From Flavobacterium sufflavum (lineage in GTDB: Bacteria > Bacteroidota > Bacteroidia > Flavobacteriales > Flavobacteriaceae), in assembly GCF_004016525.1 (NCBI RefSeq), contig NZ_SACJ01000003.1:310001-374000 (forward strand): a stretch of DNA of 64,000 nt, read 5' to 3'. Both the position numbers and the translations under genes were made by a program. Positions within the stretch are counted from its first letter, which is position 1. Every line of letters starts with the position of its first letter. Shown here in pieces: positions 26,901 through 35,468 of this stretch. The notes beneath the pieces are model-generated. The model saw only the letters and a program-made list of their open reading frames with translations, was not told where the DNA came from and did no database searches.

Positions 26901-28036
26901 TTGCCGAAGTCTTGCTTCAGGTAGCGCATAACAATGGATTTAAAGCAATTATTGCCCATCAGGGAGAAACCGGATTCCAATATGCTAAAAAATACAATCC
27001 TAAAGCCATCATTCTGGACATGAAATTACCCGGAATTGACGGGTGGACTGTCTTGAAATGGCTTAAGGAAGATCCTGAATTAAAACACATTCCTGTACAC
27101 GTGATGTCAGGAATGAAGAGAGAAAAATTAGCTAAAGAAATGGGTGCTTTTGATTTTCTGGTTAAACCAATTACTCCCGAAAAACTTAAAAATGCCTTCC
27201 TTTCTATCGATGAGGAAATAAACAAAGTTTATAAAAAAGTACTGATTTTAGAAGATGATGAAAAATTAAATTATTCGATAAAACAATTGCTGCACGCCAA
27301 TGACAAAAACACCATTTGCATACAGGCTTATTCCCGATTAGAAGCCGAAAACATATTGACAAATGTTGAAATTGATTGTGCCATAATAGACTTAGGTTTA
27401 CCTGATTCAGACAATGTAAAAGCCATTTCTGAATTAAAAAGCATATCTAAAAACAAGAATATCAAAATTATTATCAATACCGGAAAAACATTATCAGATA
27501 ATGAACAATTAGAACTTGAAAAAAGCGTAGACAGTATTGTAATCAAAACCAATAATGCAACCGAAAGGCTGAAAGACGAAATATTATTGTTTTTAAACAA
27601 AATAGAAACTTCGGAAAAAACAGAATATAAAAGTGCTCCTAATTTATCCGGAGGGGAGATTTTGAAAGATAAAAATATTTTGATTGTAGATGACGACATT
27701 AGAAATATCTATGCCCTATCGGCAGCCTTAACAAGCAAAGGAGCCATCATAACAACTGCTTTTAATGGATTAGAAGCTTTGAACACATTAGAAGAACATC
27801 CTAATTTTGACATTGTTTTAATGGATATTATGATGCCTGAAATGGATGGATTTGAGGCTACTAGAAAAATAAGAGAAAACATAAAATGGAAAAACTTACC
27901 TATTATTGCTTTAACCGCCAAGGCAATGAAAGGCGATCGCGATGAAATATTAAAAGCAGGAGCATCTGATTACCAATCAAAACCTATTGACATTCAAAAA
28001 CTTATTTCACTAATTAGTATCTGGATTTATAAATGA
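23975..28036 (+). CDS. Hybrid sensor kinase with GAF, long coiled coil and three receiver domains
   Basis: A 1353-residue membrane sensor. Order: TM1 at 10-28; a helical periplasmic domain at 30-285 (a nitrate-sensor-like four-helix bundle is possible); TM2 at 288-313; HAMP; GAF at about 411-560; an E/Q-rich coiled coil at about 565-670; HisKA with phospho-His679 (LANMSHELRTPLNS); HATPase_c with N-box KNFLSNALKF and G2 GGTGLGLYISK near 872. Three receivers follow: REC1 (about 965-1080, Asp1015), REC2 (about 1088-1205, Asp1139) and REC3 (about 1233-1350, Asp1284 in VLMDIMMPEMDG). It heads a four-gene overlapping operon with CheR, CheB and a second kinase. The signal sensed is unknown. Confidence 0.92.
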   Translation: MWKNLSFKKQLILILLIPVFGLLYFTILNIDNTYQKYTKIENSIQNIDKIAHFSEGIILINNERTLSEYSKFDPNKKVEFKLKMAKTLEWFSKTNSTDSVVVKNIDEARKIINNIHYNAEKNTTSSLKTFNEYTALNNILNNLIDREIVNCDNEKLARLANNLKSYIDSKAATNLIRSIVFDKLIDDTIHSDLYGYYENLKNLNKNADFKLENYNNNKINDEIIKFKKSAEFKSFLATAESILYNAAKITPEAWWNQSTAINDKLNVLKIKKLNYIIDLAKQEKDNTIFSTIIALLSLSILLITTGILVYKLISNTSNSLNIIAAKIEKISLGYTDFQHTLSGNTELDSIRESLKKLTNAIKEQIDLAAEISSGNFGDTIVIRSESDTLNQSLNTMSLELKRFNDETAANSLLEKNIIEINNAIINSKNIYAFGANISKILSNQTNGCQATFYTTDYIDSKNNLIKIGSYADDNHSPEIIAFGEGLIGEVVKYNEQKCLNNLSKEYSFLASSLGKAPIYNVLITPISYKNEVIGVIEIGSLENFNNSHKKLLTTLTNSIGNAIAVFIRNEELKTSVKEINRKNNILQVQEEELRQNNEELNKHTLLLQQSEEILKNQAAELEQTNTYLEEKSRELETKNYEIEKKNDDLVIAQEELNIKSEEIAKASKYKSEFLANMSHELRTPLNSILILSDILRDNTSGNLTNAQLENLSVINTSGKDLLNLITDILDISKIEAGKVEIYPENTITERIFSDMDGLFRAQMEKKKIHFETKITEKCPRKIYSDVGKIEQILKNFLSNALKFTPDGGTVTMTFDVVSEKWEYANPKLALLNNNEILSIEIKDSGIGISEENKKKLFQSFQQADSSTSRKYGGTGLGLYISKQLADLLDGEVFFDSELNNGSTFGLLIPTKFKDNTSIPLPVATVVPEIVKEVQIESEYPKPNEEFVDLSANINDDRFQADIDDKTVLIIEDDPSFAEVLLQVAHNNGFKAIIAHQGETGFQYAKKYNPKAIILDMKLPGIDGWTVLKWLKEDPELKHIPVHVMSGMKREKLAKEMGAFDFLVKPITPEKLKNAFLSIDEEINKVYKKVLILEDDEKLNYSIKQLLHANDKNTICIQAYSRLEAENILTNVEIDCAIIDLGLPDSDNVKAISELKSISKNKNIKIIINTGKTLSDNEQLELEKSVDSIVIKTNNATERLKDEILLFLNKIETSEKTEYKSAPNLSGGEILKDKNILIVDDDIRNIYALSAALTSKGAIITTAFNGLEALNTLEEHPNFDIVLMDIMMPEMDGFEATRKIRENIKWKNLPIIALTAKAMKGDRDEILKAGASDYQSKPIDIQKLISLISIWIYK

Positions 28037-28845
28037 TAACACTTAAAGAGCTTGACGAATTGCTATTTACAATAAAAAAGCAATTTGATTATGATTTTAG
28101 TGATTACTCTAAGGCGTCAATGCTTAGGAGGATAAATCGTTTTATGGGTATCAACAACATGAAAAATGCTGTTGATTTAAAATTTGAATTAATCAATAAC
28201 CCTACTATCTTCGAAAGTTTCATCAATGAAATTGTGGTAAATGTGAGTGAATTTTTCAGAGATCCCAGCTTCTTTAAATCCTTACAGGAAAAAGTTTTCC
28301 CCTATTTAGACAGCTATCCTAAAATTAATATTTGGAGTGCAGGCTGTTCTTTTGGAGAAGAAACCTATTCTTTAAATATTCTGTTAAAGGAAAATAATCT
28401 ATATTCAAAAAGCAGAATTTATGCCACTGACATCAGCAGTAATGCCATAGAAAAATCTAGAAAAGGGATTTATAACAATGCTAATTTTAAGGAATACAGC
28501 AAGAATTATTATGACTGTGGGGGAAAAGAATCCTTAAAGAATTATTTTGTTTCTGACGAAAGACATTCGATGATACAATCCGGATTAAAGCAAAACATCC
28601 TGTTTTCAAACCATAACCTGGTTGCCGATGGTGTTTTTAAAGAATGCCAACTGATACTTTGTCGAAATGTATTGATTTATTTCAACAACAATTTACAAAA
28701 CAAAGCGTTAGAGCTTTTTTATGAAAGTCTGCCTATTCATGGTTTTTTGGCAATTGGTAAAAAAGAATCTTTGCGATTTAGTTCGGTTTTCGAAAATTTT
28801 AAAGAAATTGACCGTGAAGAAAAAATTTATCAAAAAATAAAATGA
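28033..28845 (+). CDS. cheR: CheR-type protein-glutamate methyltransferase
   Basis: A 270-residue SAM-dependent methyltransferase. The N-terminal helical domain (about 1-75) ends in VNVSEFFRDPSFF. The SAM site is IWSAGCSFGEETYSL near 100-114, and the late motif is LILCRNVLIYFNN near 210. CheR methylates Glu side chains on chemoreceptors. No receptor (MCP), CheA or CheW lies nearby, so the substrate is more likely a kinase in this operon, as inferred for other Bacteroidota clusters of this kind. The ATG overlaps the upstream stop by 4 nt (ATGA), indicating translational coupling. Confidence 0.92.
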   Translation: MITLKELDELLFTIKKQFDYDFSDYSKASMLRRINRFMGINNMKNAVDLKFELINNPTIFESFINEIVVNVSEFFRDPSFFKSLQEKVFPYLDSYPKINIWSAGCSFGEETYSLNILLKENNLYSKSRIYATDISSNAIEKSRKGIYNNANFKEYSKNYYDCGGKESLKNYFVSDERHSMIQSGLKQNILFSNHNLVADGVFKECQLILCRNVLIYFNNNLQNKALELFYESLPIHGFLAIGKKESLRFSSVFENFKEIDREEKIYQKIK

Positions 28846-29405
28846 GACCCGAAGTCATAATAATAGGTGGCTCAGCAGGAGCTTTTGATGCAATTTTGTC
28901 TATTTTAAATCATTTAGACAGAAGTATAAATATCCCTATTGTTATTGTTTTGCATCGGTTAAAAAATACGACATCCTCATTTGAAGCTATTTTACAAAGA
29001 AGCACCCATTATGTGGTCAAAGAAATAGAAGATAAAGAGAAAATGGAAAAAGGTTTTGTATACACTGCTCCAACCGATTATCACGTTCTATTAGAAGAAG
29101 ATTACACTTTTTCTCTGGATGTATCTGAACTAGTTAACTTCAGTCGCCCATCCATTGATGTCACATTTGAATCTTTTTCAATATTATTAAAAGAAAAATG
29201 TTGCGGAATTTTATTATCAGGTTCTAATCAAGACGGGGCAAATGGATTAAAAATTATGGCCGAAAATAATGGAAAGACAATCATTCAGGACTGTGATGAA
29301 GCCGAATTTGCCATTATGCCAAAAGCAGCAAAAATTATTTATAACAAACACCAAGAATTAAATACCACAAACATTATAAATGCATTAAATAATGAATACC
29401 GCTAA
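28842..29405 (+). CDS. cheB: CheB-type methylesterase, catalytic domain only
   Basis: A 187-residue stand-alone methylesterase domain without the receiver domain that classical CheB carries. The catalytic Ser is in IIIGGSAGAF, the His in VIVLHRLKN and the Asp in LLSGSNQDGANG; the PSIDVTFESF motif is also present. It would remove methyl esters or deamidate Gln on the CheR target. Lacking its own receiver, it cannot be phosphorylated directly and may be controlled by binding one of the five-receiver-type modules around it. It overlaps cheR by 4 nt and the next gene by 14 nt. Confidence 0.92.
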   Translation: MRPEVIIIGGSAGAFDAILSILNHLDRSINIPIVIVLHRLKNTTSSFEAILQRSTHYVVKEIEDKEKMEKGFVYTAPTDYHVLLEEDYTFSLDVSELVNFSRPSIDVTFESFSILLKEKCCGILLSGSNQDGANGLKIMAENNGKTIIQDCDEAEFAIMPKAAKIIYNKHQELNTTNIINALNNEYR

Positions 29406-30486
29406 AAAACATACCCTTTTATTAATTGATGACAAATCCGCAAATCTAATTGCCCTAAAAAGCATGTTAGAAAAACCCGACAGAGAGATCATTACTTGTA
29501 ATTCCGGAAACGAAGGATTGCAAATATTGCTTAGAGAGAAAATTTCACTTATTTTGGTCGATGTTCAAATGCCTGAAATGGATGGTTATGAATTTGTTGA
29601 AATAACAAAACAACACCCCAATACTGCCAGCATTCCAACTATTTTCGTAACCGCCATAAGTGACGAGGCCAAATACGTTAACAAAGCATACGACTTAGGT
29701 GCAATCGACTTTCTATTTAAACCTTTAATAACAGAAATTACCCGAAAAAAAGTAGATTCTTTCTTGAAAATTTGGGATTATGATCAGGAATTAAAAAAGT
29801 TAAACGAAAAATTAGTTGCTAAAAATGGCGAATTAGAACAATTTGCCAACATCATTGCGCATGATTTAAAAACGCCTTTAAACAATATTAAATCCTTAGT
29901 TGAATTCATCGAAGAAGAACATTTATTAGACCTGAAAGAAGAAGCAACAGACTTATTCGACATGGTAAAATCATCGGCTATGTCCATGTCTAAATTAATT
30001 GACGATTTACTACATTATTCTAAAAACGTAGAAAATAACCAAGGAAAAGAAGCCATTAATATCCTTAGCGAAATCAATGCTGTAGTTAAATTAATCAATC
30101 CTAATGGCAACATCAAAATCACAAAAGAAAACTTAAATCATAATATCAGTTTTCAATCAGTGGCATTTAAGCAAATTATTCAAAATTTATTGTCAAATGC
30201 TATCAAATATAATGACAAAGAAATTACCGAAATCACTATTTCTTACAACGAAGAACTGCAACAAATAGCAATAAAGGACAACGGCCCCGGAATACCTGAC
30301 AACCAGGAAGAAAAAATATTCCAAATGTTTTACACCCTTGGAAAATCCTCAAGAGGAGATTCGGGTACCGGAATGGGATTAAATTTAGTTCGAAAATTAG
30401 CCGAAAGAAACGAGGTAAAAGTGCATTATAATACCCAATATAAAAGCGGATCCGAATTTATCATTTCGGAATTGCAAACAACTTAA
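29392..30486 (+). CDS. Receiver-histidine kinase (REC-HisKA-HATPase)
   Basis: A 364-residue soluble protein. The receiver domain at about 8-125 has phospho-acceptor Asp57 (LVDVQMPEMDG), Thr in FVTAISD and Lys in FLFKPL. A short coiled linker is followed by HisKA with His157 (IIAHDLKTPLNN) and HATPase_c with the N-box QNLLSNAIKY, G1 IKDNGPGIPD and G2 GDSGTGMGLNLV. Such input-receiver kinases relay signals from an upstream hybrid kinase, here most likely the 1353-residue protein. It is the last gene of the operon, starting 14 nt inside cheB, with a terminator just after. Confidence 0.92.
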   Translation: MNTAKKHTLLLIDDKSANLIALKSMLEKPDREIITCNSGNEGLQILLREKISLILVDVQMPEMDGYEFVEITKQHPNTASIPTIFVTAISDEAKYVNKAYDLGAIDFLFKPLITEITRKKVDSFLKIWDYDQELKKLNEKLVAKNGELEQFANIIAHDLKTPLNNIKSLVEFIEEEHLLDLKEEATDLFDMVKSSAMSMSKLIDDLLHYSKNVENNQGKEAINILSEINAVVKLINPNGNIKITKENLNHNISFQSVAFKQIIQNLLSNAIKYNDKEITEITISYNEELQQIAIKDNGPGIPDNQEEKIFQMFYTLGKSSRGDSGTGMGLNLVRKLAERNEVKVHYNTQYKSGSEFIISELQTT

Positions 30487-30491
30487 AAAAA

Positions 30492-30522
30492 AAAGGAATT
30501 GTATCATCTACAATTCCTTTTT
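30492..30522. terminator. Bidirectional intrinsic terminator
   Basis: A 12-bp perfect stem (AAAGGAATTGTA / TACAATTCCTTT) with a 5-nt loop, A-tract before and T-tract after. It lies between the signalling operon and the convergent T9SS cargo gene. Confidence 0.88.
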
Positions 30523-30526
30523 CATT

Positions 30527-32080
30527 TTATCTTTTTAACGAAAAATGAGATTTAAATTCTTTTACGATATCATTTTCCAAATAATGAATCACAAACCAGT
30601 AATCATCTGCAGGCACATAATGTCCGTTATAAGTTCCATTCCAGCCAGCACCATTAGGGCTAATTTGTTTTAAAAATTTCCCATAACGGTCGAATATTCG
30701 AATATAAGCATAAGGTTGGGAGCTTAATTCTGCTATGTTCCAATAATCATTATAACCATCATTATTAGGAGTGAAATATTTTGGATAATTCACCACCATA
30801 ATACCGGTTTTAGTAATAGGCATGCTACATCCTGTTTGATCCGTTACCGTTACCGAATGGGATCCTGAAGCAACATATTCAAAAACAGGACTCGATTGTA
30901 ACGGCCCATCATCCAATTGATACAAATAATCACCTCCCGCTGTAATAGCCGAAACAGTAATTTTTTGATTCTCAGCAAATGCCTCCGAAACAGTCCAGTC
31001 AAAATCAACTAACATATTTGATGGCATCACAGTAACATTTATTGTTTGTGTAGTAGCACATTGTCCAGCATCCGGAGTAAATGTATAAGAATCACTATTC
31101 ACATCATCAACTGTAGGCGGATTCCAGGTTCCTGTAACACCGCTGGGAGATGTATTAGCTAAAGTTGGCGCAGTAGTTCCTGAACAAATAGAAAAGTCGC
31201 TGAATCCTGGATTATCCGGATTTACCATTATAGTCATACTTTGTGTTCTTGCACATTCGTTTGCATTTGGTGTAAAAACATAAGTTGTGGTAGCTGTATT
31301 GTCTACCACAGATGGAGACCAGGTTCCGTCAAATCCTTCTATCGAACTTGATGGCAATACTGGAGGGGTATCTCCTTCACAAATTGGAGAAATTTGAGTA
31401 AAAGTAGGAGTTGATAAAGTAAGGCAGGGAACAGTGCAAGTGACTGTTCTTGGCGGAGCGCAAGGATGTAATGTAGCTGATATAGTCATTGTAGCTGATT
31501 GCCCTGGCGACATTCCAAAAATTTGAACATGAGAACCTGTTGTATTGTCAGCAGTTCCGCTAACAGGAGCTCCTCCATCAATTGTATAAGTATAAGAATA
31601 TAAATTATCAGGTATCGAAGTAGGATTATTAGACCAATCAAAAAAAACAGATGAATATTTATCTGCAGTTGCAATTTGAGAAGGATCACATTTAAAATTA
31701 AGTATTGTTGCTCCATTATCGGCTACAACATTTACAATAATTCTAGATCTAGCACTTACAGATATACCGTCAGTTTCACTAACATAATAAGACGTTTGCC
31801 CTACAACAGTAGTTGATGGAGTTGGCGCAAAAGGGCTACCTATACCTCCAGTTGCATTTGTCCCATAACAAATTAAAGTATTTCCAGTTGAAGGAGTTGC
31901 TGTTAACGGGACTGCTATACTATTTTGACATAAATAGATTGGAGAAGTCACAACTGGAGGACTAACAGCAATTGCATAAGCTTTAAAAGACGCTTCATTA
32001 ACTGTATTAGCAAAAAGATTAAAACTAAGCAAAAAGCCAAAAAGACAAACAAAGACAAATAAAAGTAAATTCTTTTTCAT
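30527..32080 (-). CDS. Secreted protein with T9SS type-B sorting domain
   Basis: A 517-residue cell-surface or secreted protein with a signal peptide (ending LFANT). Several Ig-like/SprB-like beta repeats follow. Two are clearly homologous: PICEGDTPPVLP...GTWSPSVVDNTATTTYVFTP and FSICSGTTAPTLA...GTWNPPTVDDVNSDSYTFTP, shown only by their key parts. The C-terminal 85 residues (YPKYFTPNNDGYNDYWNI, IRIFDRYGKFLKQI, WNGTYNGHYVPADDYWFV) are the gliding-motility-associated type-B signal that sends cargo through type IX secretion. It is probably an adhesin-like surface protein. Confidence 0.9.
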   Translation of the reverse strand: MKKNLLLFVFVCLFGFLLSFNLFANTVNEASFKAYAIAVSPPVVTSPIYLCQNSIAVPLTATPSTGNTLICYGTNATGGIGSPFAPTPSTTVVGQTSYYVSETDGISVSARSRIIVNVVADNGATILNFKCDPSQIATADKYSSVFFDWSNNPTSIPDNLYSYTYTIDGGAPVSGTADNTTGSHVQIFGMSPGQSATMTISATLHPCAPPRTVTCTVPCLTLSTPTFTQISPICEGDTPPVLPSSSIEGFDGTWSPSVVDNTATTTYVFTPNANECARTQSMTIMVNPDNPGFSDFSICSGTTAPTLANTSPSGVTGTWNPPTVDDVNSDSYTFTPDAGQCATTQTINVTVMPSNMLVDFDWTVSEAFAENQKITVSAITAGGDYLYQLDDGPLQSSPVFEYVASGSHSVTVTDQTGCSMPITKTGIMVVNYPKYFTPNNDGYNDYWNIAELSSQPYAYIRIFDRYGKFLKQISPNGAGWNGTYNGHYVPADDYWFVIHYLENDIVKEFKSHFSLKR

Positions 32081-32219
32081 TGTTCTAATTTTTAAAATAG
32101 ATTGAGATTTTGGGGAAACCTATTACTAGGTAAATATATTAAAAAACCAACTTTTAATAAAATGAATTGCGAAATATAAAACCACACTTCAACAATTAGT
32201 TCATTACTATCAAAAAAAA

Positions 32220-32244
32220 AAGACCCAACAAAAAGCTGGGTCTT
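32220..32244 (-). terminator. Intrinsic terminator of secDF
   Basis: An 8-bp stem (AAGACCCA / TGGGTCTT) with a 9-nt loop. On the minus strand it is followed by a long T-tract (the A9 run on the plus strand). Confidence 0.82.
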
Positions 32245-32268
32245 AATTTATATTCTGACAAAAGTAGA

Positions 32269-35244
32269 TTATGCTGCCTGATGCTGCTTTTCTACAGTTG
32301 TTTTTTCTTCTTTCGAAATAGTATCAACCAATACCGGAGTAGCAATAAACAATGAAGAATAAGTTCCTACCACGATACCTACTAACATTGCAAAGATGAA
32401 TCCTCTGATTGATTCTCCACCAAAAATAAACATCGTTAATAATACAATAATCATCATTAATGAAGTATTCAATGTTCTTGACAATGTAGTATTGATAGAA
32501 GCATTTACAATCTCTTCAAAACTACCTTTACGGTTTCCAATGATAAACTCTCTGATTCTGTCAAATACAATTACTGTATCATTCATAGAATAACCAATAA
32601 CGGTAAGGATTGCAGCAATAAAATGTTGATCCATTTCCATGTGGAAAGGCATGAATTTATAACATAAAGAGTAAATTCCTAGTACAAAGATTACGTCATG
32701 CGCAACAGCGGCAATCGCACCTAATGAATACTGCCATTTACGGAATGAAATCATCAAGTATAAGAAAATAACTGCCATCGCTCCTAGAACTGCCCAGTAC
32801 GAATTGGTTTTGATATCTTCAGAGATAGAAGCCCCCACTTTAGAAGCCTGTAATACTCCTACTTTTTTACCGTCAAAAGCATTAATGAATTTATCATAAG
32901 AAGTATTTGGATAATACTTAGCTAATGCCTGATATAATTTTTGGTTAACTTCTTCGTCAATAGCTACACCATCTTCTTTGATTTTGTACTTAGTTGTAAT
33001 TTTTAACTGATCATCATCACCTAAAATCTTAGCCTCAACCGGAGTACCAAAAGCTGCCGATAATTCATCTGAAATTGCAGTTGCATCTACCGGTTTTTCA
33101 AATTTAACCTGGAAAGTTCTTCCTCCCACAAAATCAACACCTTCGTCTAAACCATTAACAAAGAAAATAGAAATCAAACTTACTACAACTACAATTGAAG
33201 AGAAGATATAAGTAACTTTTTTGATTTTTATAAAATCGAAATGGAAATTAGTGAACCAGTTTTTAGTAATATTAGTAGAGAAAGTCAAAGTCGCTTTTCC
33301 TAAAATATTTTTATCAATAAAAATTCTGGCAATAAAAATAGATGTAAACAATGAAGTTACAATACCAATAAGCAATGTTAATGCAAACCCTTTAATTGGA
33401 CCTGTTCCAAAAATAAACAAGATAGCACCAGTTAATACGTGAGTTACGTTAGCATCAATAATAGAACGCATTGCTCCGTGCCATCCGTAAGAAGACACAA
33501 CTGCTTCAGACAACGATTTACCTTCGCGCAATTCTTCTTTAGCTCTTTCATATATAATGATGTTAGCATCAACTGCAGTACCTAATGTCAATACGATACC
33601 TGCAATACCTGGCAATGTTAATACAAAACCAAAACTTGCCATAATTCCGAATAAGAATAGTAAGTTTAATAACAAAGCTAAGTTTGCATACCAACCTGCT
33701 TTACCATAATAGAATACCATCCAAACACAAACAAGGAAGAAACCTACTATTGAAGACATCATACCAGCATCAATAGAAGCCTGACCTAAAGATGGTCCTA
33801 CTACAGTTGACTGAATAATATCTGCAGAAGCTGGTAATTTACCCGCATTTAATACGTTAGCTAAATCTTTAGTTTCTGAAATATCAAAAGAACCTGTTAT
33901 TTCTGATCTTCCTCCCGCAATTGGTCCACTTGTAACACCCGGTGCAGAGTAAACAATATTATCTAAAACAATAGCGATATAACTTTTTTGAGTAAAAGCT
34001 CTACCTGTCAATTCTTCCCAAATTTTAGCACCTTGAGGATTCATCTGCATAGAAACAGCAGGTTTACCCATTTGGTCAAAAGTATCTTTAGCATCAGTTA
34101 CAAGACCACCATTCATTGCAGGCACATTGTCTCTGTTACCTTTTAAAGCATATAATTCAACTGCTTCAATTTGTTTTCCTGTTTTGTCTGTTAAAGTTGT
34201 TGGTTTACTCCATACAAACTTTGCATAATGCTGGTCAGCACCTAATAAAATTCTAATTTCTGGTCTTTTGAAATATCCATTAACAACGGCAGTATCTTTT
34301 GGAGAGAAAAGCCCCAAAACCGGTCCACCACCCTGACCAATCATTTTATCCAATAAAGGATTATTTCCTTTTTTAGTAGTAGCAGAATCTTTAGTAGTAT
34401 CTGTCAATAAAGCACTCAATGAATCCTTAACTACAGGCTTAGCTTCTGTCTTAGCAACTTCTGTCTTTTTCAAAGCTTCATTAGTAGCCATCAAGAAGTT
34501 TCCAATTTCTTCTATCTTATAAGTTTCCCAAAACTCTAGTTGCGCTTTTCCACCTAATAATTTTTTAATTCTATCCACATCTTTAGCACCTGGAAGTTCC
34601 ACTAAGATTCTTCCTGATTCTCCTAATTTTTGGATATTAGGTTGTGTAACCCCAAATTTGTCGATACGCTCTCTCAATACTTTGTAAGCACTTTCGATAG
34701 ACTCATCAACTTTTCTTTTGATAACTTTCTGAACCTGTGCATCAGTCATTTGAAAATCGATTCCTCCTTCACCTTGCAAAGATCTATTTGCAAAAATATC
34801 TGGAGAAGCTAATTTTACGCTTCCTTTTGAATTAGCTTCAAAAGCTTCAAAGAACTTATTTAAATAGGTTTTGTTTCCTTCTAAATTTGCAGTTGCATCA
34901 GCTAATGACTTATTAAATACCGGATTTTTAGAATTATTTGATAATCCTTTCAAAACGTCTTTAATAGAAATTTGAAGAATAACGTTGATTCCTCCTTCTA
35001 AGTCAAGACCTTTATTTAGCTGCTTGTTTTTTACTTCATCATAAGTAAACTGGGTAAAACCAAGATTCAACACACTTTCTTTACCAATAGAATCTAAATA
35101 TTTTAGCTCTTTATCAGGATTATCTCCTGCAAAAGCCTTGGCTTCACTTTTGACACCATTTGCCACAAAAGTGAACGAGAGTTGGTAAATACTTACCAAT
35201 GCAAATAGAATTGCGAAAAATTTAATAAGTCCTTTATTCTGCAT
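32269..35244 (-). CDS. secDF: Protein translocase subunits SecD and SecF, fused
   Basis: A 991-residue fusion of SecD and SecF, the membrane pair that uses the proton gradient to pull proteins from SecYEG into the periplasm. SecD: TM1 at about 9-29; the GLDLEGGINVILQI motif near 79; the periplasmic P1 region with a low-complexity insertion (TDTTKDSATTKKGNN); and five more helices (AGIVLTLGTAVDANIIIYER). SecF begins near residue 670 (helix VTYIFSSIVVVVSLIS, then GVDFVGGRTFQV) and ends with its own helix set (GYSMNDTVIVFDRIRE). The SecDF fusion is usual in Bacteroidota. It is a single gene with a well-matched promoter. Confidence 0.97.
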   Translation of the reverse strand: MQNKGLIKFFAILFALVSIYQLSFTFVANGVKSEAKAFAGDNPDKELKYLDSIGKESVLNLGFTQFTYDEVKNKQLNKGLDLEGGINVILQISIKDVLKGLSNNSKNPVFNKSLADATANLEGNKTYLNKFFEAFEANSKGSVKLASPDIFANRSLQGEGGIDFQMTDAQVQKVIKRKVDESIESAYKVLRERIDKFGVTQPNIQKLGESGRILVELPGAKDVDRIKKLLGGKAQLEFWETYKIEEIGNFLMATNEALKKTEVAKTEAKPVVKDSLSALLTDTTKDSATTKKGNNPLLDKMIGQGGGPVLGLFSPKDTAVVNGYFKRPEIRILLGADQHYAKFVWSKPTTLTDKTGKQIEAVELYALKGNRDNVPAMNGGLVTDAKDTFDQMGKPAVSMQMNPQGAKIWEELTGRAFTQKSYIAIVLDNIVYSAPGVTSGPIAGGRSEITGSFDISETKDLANVLNAGKLPASADIIQSTVVGPSLGQASIDAGMMSSIVGFFLVCVWMVFYYGKAGWYANLALLLNLLFLFGIMASFGFVLTLPGIAGIVLTLGTAVDANIIIYERAKEELREGKSLSEAVVSSYGWHGAMRSIIDANVTHVLTGAILFIFGTGPIKGFALTLLIGIVTSLFTSIFIARIFIDKNILGKATLTFSTNITKNWFTNFHFDFIKIKKVTYIFSSIVVVVSLISIFFVNGLDEGVDFVGGRTFQVKFEKPVDATAISDELSAAFGTPVEAKILGDDDQLKITTKYKIKEDGVAIDEEVNQKLYQALAKYYPNTSYDKFINAFDGKKVGVLQASKVGASISEDIKTNSYWAVLGAMAVIFLYLMISFRKWQYSLGAIAAVAHDVIFVLGIYSLCYKFMPFHMEMDQHFIAAILTVIGYSMNDTVIVFDRIREFIIGNRKGSFEEIVNASINTTLSRTLNTSLMMIIVLLTMFIFGGESIRGFIFAMLVGIVVGTYSSLFIATPVLVDTISKEEKTTVEKQHQAA

Positions 35245-35368
35245 TATTACTAAAAATTAATTATTTTAAATTTATTATTCTGTGTTAAACTCTTATAAAC
35301 AAGACTTTAGCTTTCATTCATTCAACCATAAAAAAAAGCAAAAGCCAGCTGTCATTTTTTAAACCGAG

Positions 35369-35399
35369 CAAATATATAATTCTGGTTAAGATTAACCAA
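35369..35399 (-). promoter_or_regulatory. Promoter of secDF
   Basis: On the minus strand TTG (35397-35399), a 20-nt spacer and TATATTTG (35369-35376), an exact fit to the Bacteroidota -33/-7 consensus. It implies a leader of roughly 118 nt before the ATG. Confidence 0.65.
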
Positions 35400-35425
35400 T
35401 TTATTTATGAATTAATCTCAAAAAA

Positions 35426-35447
35426 AAGACTGCAAAATTGCAGTCTT
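35426..35447 (-). terminator. Intrinsic terminator of mdh
   Basis: A 10-bp perfect stem (AAGACTGCAA / TTGCAGTCTT) with a 2-nt nominal loop. On the minus strand a T7 tract follows. Confidence 0.85.
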
Positions 35448-35468
35448 CACTTTATATGTGAAAAAAAC

